From contig NZ_FTNF01000003.1 in assembly GCF_900156065.1 (NCBI RefSeq), positions 1 to 64,000 on the forward strand: a stretch of 64,000 bases of DNA, read 5' to 3'. Of this stretch, positions 1 to 8,250 are shown one piece after another; position 1 is the first letter of the stretch, and every line of letters begins with the position of its first letter. The translations under genes and the position numbers were made by a program. Below the pieces are notes generated by a model. The model made no database searches, had not been told where the DNA came from, and saw only the letters and a program-made list of their open reading frames with translations. Source of the DNA: Micromonospora avicenniae. GTDB lineage: Bacteria > Actinomycetota > Actinomycetes > Mycobacteriales > Micromonosporaceae.

Positions 1-90
1 CGGGAGATCAAACGCTGCCTCAAGCGCTACGTCGCCCGAGAGCTCTACCGACGCCTCGAAACCCCACCAGGACCACTTGACGCGGCATAG
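1..90 (+). CDS. Transposase C-terminal fragment, probably IS110-like (partial)
   Basis: An open frame enters from the left edge and stops at 88-90, giving 29 residues that end in LDAA. The stretch EIKRCLKRYVARELYR resembles the arginine-rich tail of IS110-type transposases, where a 'RCLKRYxAR' motif precedes the stop. Only this tail is visible, so whether the element is intact outside the window cannot be judged. No terminal inverted repeat is seen after the stop, which agrees with IS110 biology but proves nothing. The family call is from memory of the motif and is moderate. Confidence 0.45.
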   Translation, partial: REIKRCLKRYVARELYRRLETPPGPLDAA

Positions 91-163
91 GAGCGTCCCT
101 CGGCGGGCAGCTCGCCGGACGGAACCTGAGTGTCGCCTGAGGGCGGCGCTGGCCGAACGTACG

Positions 164-169
164 TACCCT
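164..169 (+). promoter_or_regulatory. TACCCT -10 box, leaderless start of first LCP gene
   Basis: TACCCT ends seven bases before ATG 177. No Shine-Dalgarno sequence lies between, so transcription probably starts at or next to the start codon. No clear -35 element is visible. Confidence 0.45.
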
Positions 170-176
170 GACTTAC

Positions 177-1424
177 ATGTCAGCCACCTCGTCCGCCGCC
201 GGATCGCACCCCTACCTGCACCGCAGCCCCGGGCGTGCGCCGGCGCCCGGCTCCGGGCGCGCATCGGTCCCCGGCACTGCTCGCGGGACCACCGCGCGCG
301 TCCGGGCGTCCGACGGGTACCGGTCGTACGACGAGGTGCCGCAGGGTGGCGGGCCCGGCGGCCCGGGCGGGCCGGGCGGTCCTCCCGGTCCCGGGGGCGG
401 TCGACCGGGCCGGCGTGGGCCGCGGCCGCGGTGGGGGCGGATCGCGCTGGTGGTCGGGATCGCCGTCCTGGTGCTCGCGTTGATCGGCGGCGTCGGCGCC
501 TGGCTCTACGTACGCAATCTCGACAACGATCTGGCCCGGACCGACCCGTTCTCGGAGATCACCGAGGGACGGCCGACCAAGACGGTGGAGGGCGCGCTCA
601 ACATCCTGCTGGTCGGCAGCGACTCGCGGGACCCGGACGCGCCGGTCGACCAGGCCGGCAAGTGGCGGGCCGACACGATCATCGTGATGCACATCCCGGC
701 CAATCACCAGGAGGCCTACCTGGTCTCCATTCCGCGTGACCTGTACGTGCCGGTCCCGGAGAGCGCCGGCGCCGACTGCGGCTCCGGACGGCGGGCGAAG
801 ATCAACGCAGCCTTCGCCTTCGGCGGTCTGCCGCTCGCGGTACGCACCGTCGAGTGCTTCACCGACGTCCGGATCGACCACGTCATGGCGATCGACTTCG
901 CCGGCTTCAAGCAGGTCACGGACGCGCTCGGCGGGGTCGACCTGAACGTCGAGCGCACCGTCACCTCGATCCACAAGCCGTACCGGACGTTCACCAAGGG
1001 CATGAACCACATGGACGGCACCGAGGCGTTGGACTGGATCCGGCAGCGCAAGCAGTTCCCGGACGGGGACTTCGCCCGGATGCGGCACCAGCAGGAGTTC
1101 CTGCGCGCCCTGATGGACAAGGCGGCGAGCAGCGGCACGTTGAGCAGCCCGAGGAAGCTGAACGCCTTCCTCCAGTCGGTGACCGACGCCGTCACCGTCG
1201 ACCAGAGCTTCTCGTTGGTCGACATGGGATTGCAGTTCCGTAACCTGCGAGGTGAGAACCTGACCTTCGTGACCAGCCCGAACTCCGGCAGCGACATGAT
1301 CAACGGAGAGTCGGTGGTGGTTTCCGACCGGGAGAAGGCCCTCGCGATGTACCGGGCCATTTCGGCCGACACGATGGCCGACTGGGTGAAGGCCAACCAG
1401 GAGAAGAAGAGCGACGGCGGCTGA
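177..1424 (+). CDS. LytR-CpsA-Psr (LCP) family cell-wall ligase
   Basis: A 415-residue membrane-anchored LCP protein. LCP proteins transfer undecaprenyl-linked glycopolymers (teichoic acids, arabinogalactan-like chains) to peptidoglycan outside the membrane. A Pro/Gly-rich cytoplasmic tail (1-88) leads to one membrane helix (about 89-112). The LCP domain follows (about 140-310), with NILLVGSDSR near 142, RADTIIVMHI near 164, SIPRDLYVPVP near 184 and KINAAFAFGG. Arg and Asp residues of these motifs bind the pyrophosphate-Mg of the lipid donor in characterised members. It is first of three tandem LCP genes. The ATG has a -10 box but no Shine-Dalgarno; a start inside the low-complexity tail is possible. 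Confidence 0.9.
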   Translation: MSATSSAAGSHPYLHRSPGRAPAPGSGRASVPGTARGTTARVRASDGYRSYDEVPQGGGPGGPGGPGGPPGPGGGRPGRRGPRPRWGRIALVVGIAVLVLALIGGVGAWLYVRNLDNDLARTDPFSEITEGRPTKTVEGALNILLVGSDSRDPDAPVDQAGKWRADTIIVMHIPANHQEAYLVSIPRDLYVPVPESAGADCGSGRRAKINAAFAFGGLPLAVRTVECFTDVRIDHVMAIDFAGFKQVTDALGGVDLNVERTVTSIHKPYRTFTKGMNHMDGTEALDWIRQRKQFPDGDFARMRHQQEFLRALMDKAASSGTLSSPRKLNAFLQSVTDAVTVDQSFSLVDMGLQFRNLRGENLTFVTSPNSGSDMINGESVVVSDREKALAMYRAISADTMADWVKANQEKKSDGG

Positions 1425-1640
1425 TCAGCCGTTCGCCCAGGGGCTGACGGCCCGGCGTCGATGAGAAGGTTTCCAGTTACTGAAAGTCGGTCACCGATCG
1501 GTCGCAATCGATCTGGCTGATCGGTCAGTATGCCTGGTGTCCCGCCGGGTGTTGCGGAATTTGCGCCTTGGCGAACTCGCCATGACCGCAAAGTATCCGT
1601 ACAGTGGTCCCGCCCCCCGACAACGCGAGCTGGAGCACGC

Positions 1641-2855
1641 ATGCCGGTTCAAACCAGCCGTCGCCCTCCGTCGCTGGATCGCTCCCGTCCGTCCGCCGGC
1701 GGTTCCGCGGCCATCCCCTCCCAGGCCCGTACCCGCGGCGCCGACCCGATCGCGCCCAAGAAGCGCACCCGGCGAAAGGACCCGCTCTGGGCCCGACTCA
1801 CCGTCGTGTTCGGCGCGGTGCTGATGCTGACCAGCGGCGTCGCGATCGTCGGCAGCAAGGCACTGATCAGCCAGGCGACTGGCGGGATCGCGCAACGCAA
1901 CCTGATCGGCGACGCCGGCAAGACCGACGCCGAGGGCGGCGCGAGCCTGGACGGCCCGATCGACATGCTGCTGCTCGGCGTGGACGCGCGCGAGCGGTGG
2001 GCGGCTGACGACGTCCGGTCGGACTCGATCATCGTCCTGCACATCCCCGCCACGCACGACCAGGCCTACCTGATCTCCATCCCCCGGGACACCGAGGCGC
2101 ACATCCCCGCGTTGAAGAAGGCCGGCTGGAACGGCGGCACCGACAAGATCAACGCGGCCTTCCAGATCGGCGCCCGCAACGGCGGCGGCTGGGAGGGCGG
2201 CGCCCAGTGGATGGCGAAGACCATCAAGGAGCTCACCGGGGTGAGCTTCGACGGCGGCGCGATCATCAACTTCGGCGGCTTCAAGAACGTGATCGACACG
2301 CTCGGCACGGTGCGGATCTGCGTCAAGCAGGAGGTCCAGTCGATCCACATGTCCTACGTGGACGGCAAGCCGATGTGGAACGCGGACGCAAAGAAGACCG
2401 GCAAGCCGATGAAGCCGGTGGTGCACAAGAAGGGCTGCCGGGAGATGGAGGGCTGGGCGGCGCTGGACTACGCCCGGCAGCGCAAGACCCTCACGAACGG
2501 CGACTACGACCGGCAGGCCAATCAGCAGCAGCTGATCAAGGCGATGGCCCGCAAGGCCACCGACAAGGGCATGCTGACCAACCCGCTCAAGCTCCAGCAG
2601 CTCGTCAAGGCGGCCGGCAAGGCGCTCGTGCTGGACACCGGCGGCGCCAAGATCGAGGAACTCGCCTTGACCATGCGCGGCGTGACCGGCAACGAGCTGA
2701 TCATGCTCAAGACGAACGCCGGCACCTTCAACGGCAACGGCAGCGGCCGGGAGGTGCTGAGCGAGGACACGCTGGAGATGTTCAAGGCGGTCAAGGAGGA
2801 CCGGCTCGCCCAGTACGTCTTCTACCACCCCGAGGTCATCTCGAACCGGAAGTGA
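1641..2855 (+). CDS. LytR-CpsA-Psr (LCP) family cell-wall ligase
   Basis: A 404-residue LCP paralogue. ATG 1641 is chosen because GGAG lies five bases upstream and a TACAGT -10-like box lies at 1600-1605. An in-frame ATG at 1530 would add 37 residues with no ribosome site. A basic tail (KKRTRRKDP) precedes one membrane helix, then the LCP motifs MLLLGVDARE, RSDSIIVLHI, SIPRDTEAHIP and KINAAFQIG. A Lys-rich insert after the RICVKQEV segment separates it from the first gene's product. Role and donor binding are as for other LCP proteins; the polymer it transfers cannot be told from sequence. Confidence 0.9.
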   Translation: MPVQTSRRPPSLDRSRPSAGGSAAIPSQARTRGADPIAPKKRTRRKDPLWARLTVVFGAVLMLTSGVAIVGSKALISQATGGIAQRNLIGDAGKTDAEGGASLDGPIDMLLLGVDARERWAADDVRSDSIIVLHIPATHDQAYLISIPRDTEAHIPALKKAGWNGGTDKINAAFQIGARNGGGWEGGAQWMAKTIKELTGVSFDGGAIINFGGFKNVIDTLGTVRICVKQEVQSIHMSYVDGKPMWNADAKKTGKPMKPVVHKKGCREMEGWAALDYARQRKTLTNGDYDRQANQQQLIKAMARKATDKGMLTNPLKLQQLVKAAGKALVLDTGGAKIEELALTMRGVTGNELIMLKTNAGTFNGNGSGREVLSEDTLEMFKAVKEDRLAQYVFYHPEVISNRK

Positions 2856-2944
2856 CAGCGGAATCGGCAAAACCGACCAACTGGACGTGGCCCCACCCGT
2901 AGCCTGATCGTGAGCAGGACTCACGTCGGCGACGGGGAGGGGCC

Positions 2945-3994
2945 ACGTCCAGTTCGGGCCGGGACGACGGGGAGCGGACCGAGGCGGACAGCGGGGCCGT
3001 CCGGCCGCGCCGCCCCCGCTGGCCCCGCGTCCTGCTGGGGATCGGCCTGACCCTCGTGGTGCTGGCCGGGCTCACCATGCTCGGGCTCCACGAGCTCACC
3101 GACCGGTACGACCGCACCGTGCTCAAGGAGCAACTGCTCGACGCCAGCGCCCGCAACGAGCACCCCGACCTGGACGGCCCGCTGAACTACCTGCTGATCG
3201 GCACCGACCGGCGGCCGGGCGACAACACCGCCGAGCAGCGCGCCGACACCATCCTCATCGTGCACGTGCCGACCGGGCTGCGGGAGGCGTACCTGGTCTC
3301 CATCCCCCGCGACCTGCTCGTCGCGATTCCCGCGGGTAACGGCTACGCCGGCGGCGAGGACAAGATCAACGCCGCGTTCGAGCACGGCCGCGGCGGGGAA
3401 GCGGGCGCCCAACTGCTGTCGGCCACGCTGACCCGGCTGACCGGGGTCCGCTTCGACGGCGCCGCCCTGGTCGACTTCGCCGGCATCCGGCAGGTGGTGG
3501 ACCTGCTCGGCGGCGTCCGGATGTGCGTTGAACGCGAGGTCCGCTCGATCCACACGAAGCGGGTGTTCAGTCCCGGCTGCCAGCAGATGAACGGCGCCGA
3601 GGCGCTGGACTACGTCCGGCAGCGTTACGACCTGCCGGGCGGCGACTACGACCGGCAGCGCCACCAGCAGCAGCTGCTCCGGGCGATGCTGGACCGGGCC
3701 GGCGAGACCCGGTTGCGCAGCAACCCGATCAAGCTCGACCAGGTGATCCGTGCCGTCGGCGGATCGCTCACCGTGGACACCAACGGGGTGGCCCTGGAGG
3801 ACCTGCTCCTCGCCCTCCGCGGGCTACCCCCGGACGCGCTACATGGCGTACAGGTGCCGTCGCACTCGGAGATCATCGACGAGGTGTCGTACGTGGTGCT
3901 GGAGAACAGCGGCAACGGCCTGTTCGACGCCGTGCGCGGCACCCGGATGCCGGACTGGACCCGGGCCAATCCGCGCTGGGTGGTCCGGCTGTGA
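2945..3994 (+). CDS. LytR-CpsA-Psr (LCP) family protein, probable ACG start
   Basis: Third LCP paralogue. The domain is complete: YLLIGTDRRPGD, RADTILIVHV, SIPRDLLVAIP and KINAAFEHG. The first standard start in frame, GTG 3056, would cut through the membrane helix (RVLLGIGLTLVVLAGLTMLG). The frame is open back to 2903 and contains no ATG, GTG or TTG before 3056. An ACG at 2945 follows a strong GGGGAGG (2934-2940) by four bases and a TAGCCT box at 2900-2905. It gives MSSGRDDGERTE, a basic tail and a whole helix (349 residues). The ACG start is inferred. The stop overlaps the next start (GTGA). Confidence 0.8.
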   Translation, partial: TSSSGRDDGERTEADSGAVRPRRPRWPRVLLGIGLTLVVLAGLTMLGLHELTDRYDRTVLKEQLLDASARNEHPDLDGPLNYLLIGTDRRPGDNTAEQRADTILIVHVPTGLREAYLVSIPRDLLVAIPAGNGYAGGEDKINAAFEHGRGGEAGAQLLSATLTRLTGVRFDGAALVDFAGIRQVVDLLGGVRMCVEREVRSIHTKRVFSPGCQQMNGAEALDYVRQRYDLPGGDYDRQRHQQQLLRAMLDRAGETRLRSNPIKLDQVIRAVGGSLTVDTNGVALEDLLLALRGLPPDALHGVQVPSHSEIIDEVSYVVLENSGNGLFDAVRGTRMPDWTRANPRWVVRL

Positions 3995-4389
3995 CCGCGC
4001 CGACGGCCCTGACCCCGCCAATCTCCCTCGACGAGGATCTAGGCTTGGTAGCCGTGTTCGGATCCCAGGTACCCACAGTGACCGTCGCCGAGATCACCGA
4101 CGACACCTACCTGCTCGACGTCCGCGAGGACGACGAGTGGGCCGGCGGCCACGCGCCCGGCGCCCACCACCTGCCGATGATGGAGCTGCCGGCCCGGCTG
4201 TCCGAGGTGCCCGACGACCGGGACGTGGCCGTCATCTGCCGCTCCGGCGGCCGCTCCGCCCAGGTCGTCGCGTACCTCACGCGCAACGGCTGGGACCAGG
4301 TGCGCAACGTGGCCGGCGGCATGGGCGAATGGGCCGCCGCCGGGCGCCCCGTGATCGGCGAGAACGGGCAGCCCGGCCGGGTGCTCTAG
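3991..4389 (+). CDS. Rhodanese-like domain protein
   Basis: A single rhodanese domain, about 100 residues. The active-site loop is CRSGGRSA, with the presumed sulfur-carrying cysteine at residue 83 counted from GTG 3991. The CH2A-like LLDVREDDEWAGGHAPGAHHLPM segment precedes it. GTG 3991 overlaps the LCP stop by four bases, which would couple translation. GTG 4054 is an alternative: it removes 21 residues that are not part of the fold and lies eight bases after TAGGCT (4040-4045). Rhodaneses carry sulfane sulfur; the acceptor here is unknown. Confidence 0.85.
   Translation: MTAPTALTPPISLDEDLGLVAVFGSQVPTVTVAEITDDTYLLDVREDDEWAGGHAPGAHHLPMMELPARLSEVPDDRDVAVICRSGGRSAQVVAYLTRNGWDQVRNVAGGMGEWAAAGRPVIGENGQPGRVL
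4040..4045 (+). promoter_or_regulatory. TAGGCT -10 box inside 5' end of rhodanese gene
   Basis: TAGGCT lies eight bases before GTG 4054, the alternative leaderless start of the rhodanese. The gene may therefore have its own transcript as well as readthrough from the LCP genes. Confidence 0.4.
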
Positions 4390-4398
4390 GCGACCGGG

Positions 4399-5193
4399 AT
4401 GGGCGATCAACCTCTGGTCTTCGCGCATCGCGGCGCCTCGTACGACCTGCCCGAACACACCCTCGCGGCCTACCTGCGCGCGCTGGCCGAGGGCGCCGAC
4501 GGGCTGGAGTGCGACGTACGGCTGACCCGCGACGGGCACCTGGTCTGCGTACACGACCGGCGGCTGGATCGCACCAGCAACGGCCATGGTCTGGTCAGCG
4601 CCCGCACCCTCGCCCAGTTGGAGGAGCTCGACTTCGGTTCCTGGCACCCCGGGTGCGTACCGGGCGAGGGGGACGAGCCGCCGGACGACTCGCACACCCG
4701 GCTGCTCACCCTGGAGCGGCTGCTCGACGCGGTGCTGGCGGCCGGTCGGCCGGTGCGGCTGCTGATCGAGACGAAGCACCCGTCCCGCTACGGCCGCGAC
4801 GTGGAACGGCGACTGGTCGCCCTGCTGCGCCGCTACGGGCTGACCGAGCCGAAGCCGGACGACCCGGTCCAGGTGACCGTGATGTCGTTCGCGCCGTTGG
4901 CCGTACGCCGGATCCGGGACCTCGCCCCCGCCCTGCCCACCGTGCTCCTGCTCGAGGTGCTGCCGCGTTGGATGCGGCTCGGCCGCCTGCCGTTCGGCAC
5001 CCGCGTCGCCGGGCCGGGCATCGCGCTGGTACGGGCCCGCCCGCAGCTGCTGCCGGCGCTGCGGGCGGCCGGCAACCAGGTGTACGTCTGGACGGTGAAC
5101 GAGCCCGAGGACCTCGACCTCGTGCTCACCGCCGGGGTGGACGGCATCATCACCGATCGGCCCGCGCAGACCCTGGCCCGGCTCGGCCGCTGA
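4399..5193 (+). CDS. Glycerophosphodiester phosphodiesterase (GDPD family)
   Basis: A cytosolic-type GDPD enzyme of 264 residues, expected to hydrolyse glycerophosphodiesters to glycerol 3-phosphate and an alcohol. The N-terminus has the family signature FAHRGASYDLPEHTLAAY with the catalytic His-Arg pair at 10-11. LECDVRLTRDGHLVCVHD follows, with acidic metal ligands and the second catalytic His. The C-terminal strand WTVNEPEDLDLVL and GIITDRP complete the TIM barrel. There is no signal peptide. It sits nine bases after the rhodanese stop. Specificity (glpQ versus ugpQ type) cannot be settled. Confidence 0.9.
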   Translation: MGDQPLVFAHRGASYDLPEHTLAAYLRALAEGADGLECDVRLTRDGHLVCVHDRRLDRTSNGHGLVSARTLAQLEELDFGSWHPGCVPGEGDEPPDDSHTRLLTLERLLDAVLAAGRPVRLLIETKHPSRYGRDVERRLVALLRRYGLTEPKPDDPVQVTVMSFAPLAVRRIRDLAPALPTVLLLEVLPRWMRLGRLPFGTRVAGPGIALVRARPQLLPALRAAGNQVYVWTVNEPEDLDLVLTAGVDGIITDRPAQTLARLGR

Positions 5194-5277
5194 CCGGACG
5201 AACGGGCGGGCGCGGACCCGATCTGAGGGGTCTGCGCGGGGGTGCCCAAAATCGGGCCGACAGGGCACACTCGGGAC

Positions 5278-6735
5278 ATGCCGGAGCGCATCGATTTCGC
5301 CGCTCTCATCGCCGGCCACACCGTCGTGATCGAAATGATCAACTCTGGTGACGCCGGACTTCCCGTCCTCACCCAGCTCCTCCGGGTGGCCCAGCCGGCG
5401 CTCGGCGCCGCCGCCACGGCATTCGTCGAGTTCGGGCCGACCGGTGGGCGGGTCATCTCCGCGACGGGCGCCGCCGAATGGACCGTGGGCCGCCCGCTGC
5501 CCGCCAACGACCCGGCCACCGTCTGCCTGCTCTCCGGCCCCCGGGTGCAGCAGATCCGGACGGACCAGCTCGCCGGCACCTTTCCGGGCGAACTCGCCGA
5601 CCGGGGCCTGCGCCGGATGGTCGTCTCCCGGGCGGAGATCGGCGGGCACACGGTCGGCAGCCTGCACGTCATCTACGCAGACGACTCCGACGAGCCGGAC
5701 GACGATCACCACGCGGTGATCGCGTACCTCGCCTCCTGCATAGCGCACATGTACGGCGACCAGACCGGGCTGCCGGTGCACGGCGACGGCCCGGTCGTCG
5801 CGGCGCTCGCCGACGGGCTCGCCGTGGTCGATCGCGACGGGCGCGTACGGCTCTGGAACCCGGCGGCGGCTCAGGTGACCGGACAGACGGCCGCCCAGGC
5901 GCTCAGCCGACCACTACCGTTCCCGGTCCCCCCGTCCGGCCAGGTGCTCGACCACCGCCTGCCGGACGGTCGCTGGCTCCGGATCACCTCCGGCGACGTG
6001 CCGGGTCTCGGCGCCCTGCGGGTGGTCACGTTCCGCGACATCACCGACCAGCAGCGCCGCGATCACGAGCGTGACCTCTTCGTGGCGGTGACCAGCCACG
6101 AGCTGCGTACCCCGGTCACCGTGATCAAGGGGTACGCGGACACCCTGACCGACCACTGGGAGTCGCTGACCGACGCCGACCGACGCCAGGCCGCCCGGGT
6201 GATCGGTCAGCGGTCGAACGAGCTGGCTCGGCTGCTCGACCGGCTGCTCTCCTCCGCCGCCGAGGCGGGGCCCGGCGACGAGCCGCCCACCCCCTTCGAT
6301 CTCGGGGACGCCCTGCGGGCCGCGGCCGGCGACCTTCCCGCCGAGCTGCGCCATCGAATCACCCTCGACCTGCCGGCCGACCTGCCCAAGGCGCTCGGTC
6401 ACCGGCCGAGCCTCGCCACCGTGCTGACCGAGCTGGCCACCAATGCCGGCAAGTACTCCGCACCGGGTTCGCCCGTCGAGATCAGCGCCCGGCCGGACGG
6501 TCAGATGGTCTCCTTCCGGGTCAGCGACCGGGGGATAGGCATCCGGCCGGAGCATGTCGAGCGGGCCTTCGACCGGTTCTGGCAGGGCGAGTCCGGGGAT
6601 CGTCGCGGCTATCCGGGAGCCGGGCTCGGTCTCTATCTCGTCCGCCGGATCGTTGAACAGCAGAACGGATGGGTATCCCTCAGACCAAGGGCCGGTGGCG
6701 GTACGGTCGCAGAGGTGCGGCTGCCGCGCGGGTGA
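5278..6735 (+). CDS. Sensor histidine kinase, GAF-like plus PAS input, orphan
   Basis: A 485-residue soluble histidine kinase. Residues 1-165 look like a GAF domain, followed by a PAS domain (ADGLAVVDRDGRVRLWNP). The HisKA box is VTSHELRTPVTV with the phospho-acceptor His at 274. The HATPase_c domain has the N box ELATNAGKYS, the G1 box SDRGIGI and the G2 box GAGLGLYLVRRI. No membrane helix is seen, so it probably senses a cytosolic cue. No response regulator is adjacent. ATG 5278 is chosen over GTG 5242 because CACACT lies six bases upstream and the fold begins at the ATG. Confidence 0.88.
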   Translation: MPERIDFAALIAGHTVVIEMINSGDAGLPVLTQLLRVAQPALGAAATAFVEFGPTGGRVISATGAAEWTVGRPLPANDPATVCLLSGPRVQQIRTDQLAGTFPGELADRGLRRMVVSRAEIGGHTVGSLHVIYADDSDEPDDDHHAVIAYLASCIAHMYGDQTGLPVHGDGPVVAALADGLAVVDRDGRVRLWNPAAAQVTGQTAAQALSRPLPFPVPPSGQVLDHRLPDGRWLRITSGDVPGLGALRVVTFRDITDQQRRDHERDLFVAVTSHELRTPVTVIKGYADTLTDHWESLTDADRRQAARVIGQRSNELARLLDRLLSSAAEAGPGDEPPTPFDLGDALRAAAGDLPAELRHRITLDLPADLPKALGHRPSLATVLTELATNAGKYSAPGSPVEISARPDGQMVSFRVSDRGIGIRPEHVERAFDRFWQGESGDRRGYPGAGLGLYLVRRIVEQQNGWVSLRPRAGGGTVAEVRLPRG

Positions 6736-6768
6736 CCGGCGACGGCGCGGGGGTGTGAAGGGGCGACG

Positions 6769-7209
6769 GTGGCGACGGGAAAGGGCGAACGAGCCTGGTG
6801 CGTGGTGGTTCCCCATCACGCCAGTGGGGCGCGGCTGGCTCGGCACCGGCTCGCCGACGAGCTGACCGGTCTGGTGCCACCGATGGTCCTGGCGGATCTG
6901 GTCGCGGTGCTGGCCGAGTTGGTGGGTAACGCGGTCCGGCACGCTCGCCCGCTGCCCGGCGGAGTGGTGCGGGTCGCCTGGCGGCTGCGCGGGCCGGCCG
7001 ACGCCCCACAGATCCAGCTGCGGGTCACCGACGGCGGAGCCGGCGAGGGTCCCCGGATGCGGGCGGCGAGTCCGGATGCCGCCGATGGCCGCGGACTGCA
7101 CATCGTCTCGGGCCTCGCCAGCCGGTGGGGAGTCGAGCTGGACGGGCTCGGGCAGTGTGTCTGGGCCGAGTTCGAACCCACCGGTGCCGATCTCCTCGTC
7201 ACCGGCTGA
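6769..7209 (+). CDS. RsbW-like ATP-binding (HATPase_c) regulator
   Basis: A short 146-residue stand-alone GHKL ATPase fold, as in anti-sigma-factor kinases and their actinobacterial relatives. The N box is LAELVGNAVRHA, the G1-like box VTDGGAG, and DGRGLHIVSGLA stands for the G2 lid. Such proteins phosphorylate anti-anti-sigma partners or bind a sigma factor. No STAS or sigma gene is adjacent, so the partner is unknown. GTG 6769 follows GAAGGGGC. It lies 33 bases after the histidine kinase and may be co-transcribed. Confidence 0.75.
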   Translation: MATGKGERAWCVVVPHHASGARLARHRLADELTGLVPPMVLADLVAVLAELVGNAVRHARPLPGGVVRVAWRLRGPADAPQIQLRVTDGGAGEGPRMRAASPDAADGRGLHIVSGLASRWGVELDGLGQCVWAEFEPTGADLLVTG

Positions 7210-7335
7210 GCCTCAGCCCTGCCCTGGCCGTCCTCGGCGCCGTCCGTCCGGGCGCGGCCACCGGTGGCAGCGCCACCACTACGGTCGGGCCGGCTCCCGG
7301 GGCGGGTCGTCCCCGCAGCGGTCCCGCCGGACCTC

Positions 7336-7341
7336 TAGGCT
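7336..7341 (+). promoter_or_regulatory. TAGGCT -10 box, leaderless start of DUF5926 gene
   Basis: TAGGCT ends eight bases before GTG 7350 with no ribosome site between. This supports the downstream start over longer open-frame options. Confidence 0.5.
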
Positions 7342-7349
7342 GTCTCGCC

Positions 7350-8234
7350 GTGAGCAAGCGTCGAAAGAGCCAGCGGGCCGCCGAGACCACCCCGAAGCGC
7401 GAGAAGGTGCGCGACATCTTCGTGCCGCGCCCGTTCGAGGGGCTCGTCGACGAGCCCGAGTGGATCGCACTGCGCGAGCTGGTACCGGCCGCGTCCGCGC
7501 CGCTGCGGCTCGCTCCCGCGCTGGTGGAGGAGTTCGGTGAGCGGCAGGTGACCCTGGCCACCGTCCTGCCGCTGGCCGCTCCCGCGATGACGAAGCCGGA
7601 CGGGCGGGTGCTCATCGGGCTGCAGCGTCACGACCAGTCCGGCGACGTCTCCCGCGACCTCGCCGAGGCGCTGCTCTGCGCGCTGCGTACGGAGCCGGGC
7701 GACCCCGTGTCGGTACCGCCGCTGCCCGGGCCGGGCGCGCGGTTGCAGGACATCCTGGTGGACGGGCCGCTGGAGATCAGCATGCACGACGGGTTCGATT
7801 TCTGGCTGGACCCGGGTGCGACGGAGGACCCGAACGTGCAGGCGTCCCTGGAGCGGGCGAACGCCGCCATCTACCCGACGGTGCGGCTGAGTGCCGCAAA
7901 GGCGGCGTACTGGTGCCAGGTGCCGGAGAAGGCGCACGTGCGCTGGGTGCTGCCGGAGGACGAGGACACGGCGCTGGACGCGCTGGCTCGGCTCGGTGCC
8001 GCCGGCAACTTGCCGCTGGGGGACGACACCCGGTTCGCCGGCATGTTCCGGGCGCACGGCCGGCTGGTGCCGGTCTGGGACCTGCCCGAGCGGACGCCCG
8101 CCACCGAGTGGGAGGAGCCGGTGGCACAGTTCGCCAAGCGGTACGCCGACGCGCTCGCCGACACCACCCCGCTGGACGCCGCCGGACGCCGGGCCCGGCA
8201 GGGGCTGGTCGGCCGGCAGCTCACCCTGCGCTGA
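7350..8234 (+). CDS. DUF5926 family protein
   Basis: A 294-residue soluble protein matching what I recall of actinobacterial DUF5926: a basic start (SKRRKSQR), then RDIFVPRPFEGLVDEPEW, and an aromatic segment DGFDFWLDP in the middle. No catalytic motif or membrane helix is visible, and the function is not known. The frame is open well upstream, but GTG 7350 is preferred because of the TAGGCT box and the typical basic N-terminus. It converges on the arginine deiminase gene with a 16-base gap. Confidence 0.75.
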   Translation: MSKRRKSQRAAETTPKREKVRDIFVPRPFEGLVDEPEWIALRELVPAASAPLRLAPALVEEFGERQVTLATVLPLAAPAMTKPDGRVLIGLQRHDQSGDVSRDLAEALLCALRTEPGDPVSVPPLPGPGARLQDILVDGPLEISMHDGFDFWLDPGATEDPNVQASLERANAAIYPTVRLSAAKAAYWCQVPEKAHVRWVLPEDEDTALDALARLGAAGNLPLGDDTRFAGMFRAHGRLVPVWDLPERTPATEWEEPVAQFAKRYADALADTTPLDAAGRRARQGLVGRQLTLR

Positions 8235-8250
8235 GCCGGTAGCGGGCCGG

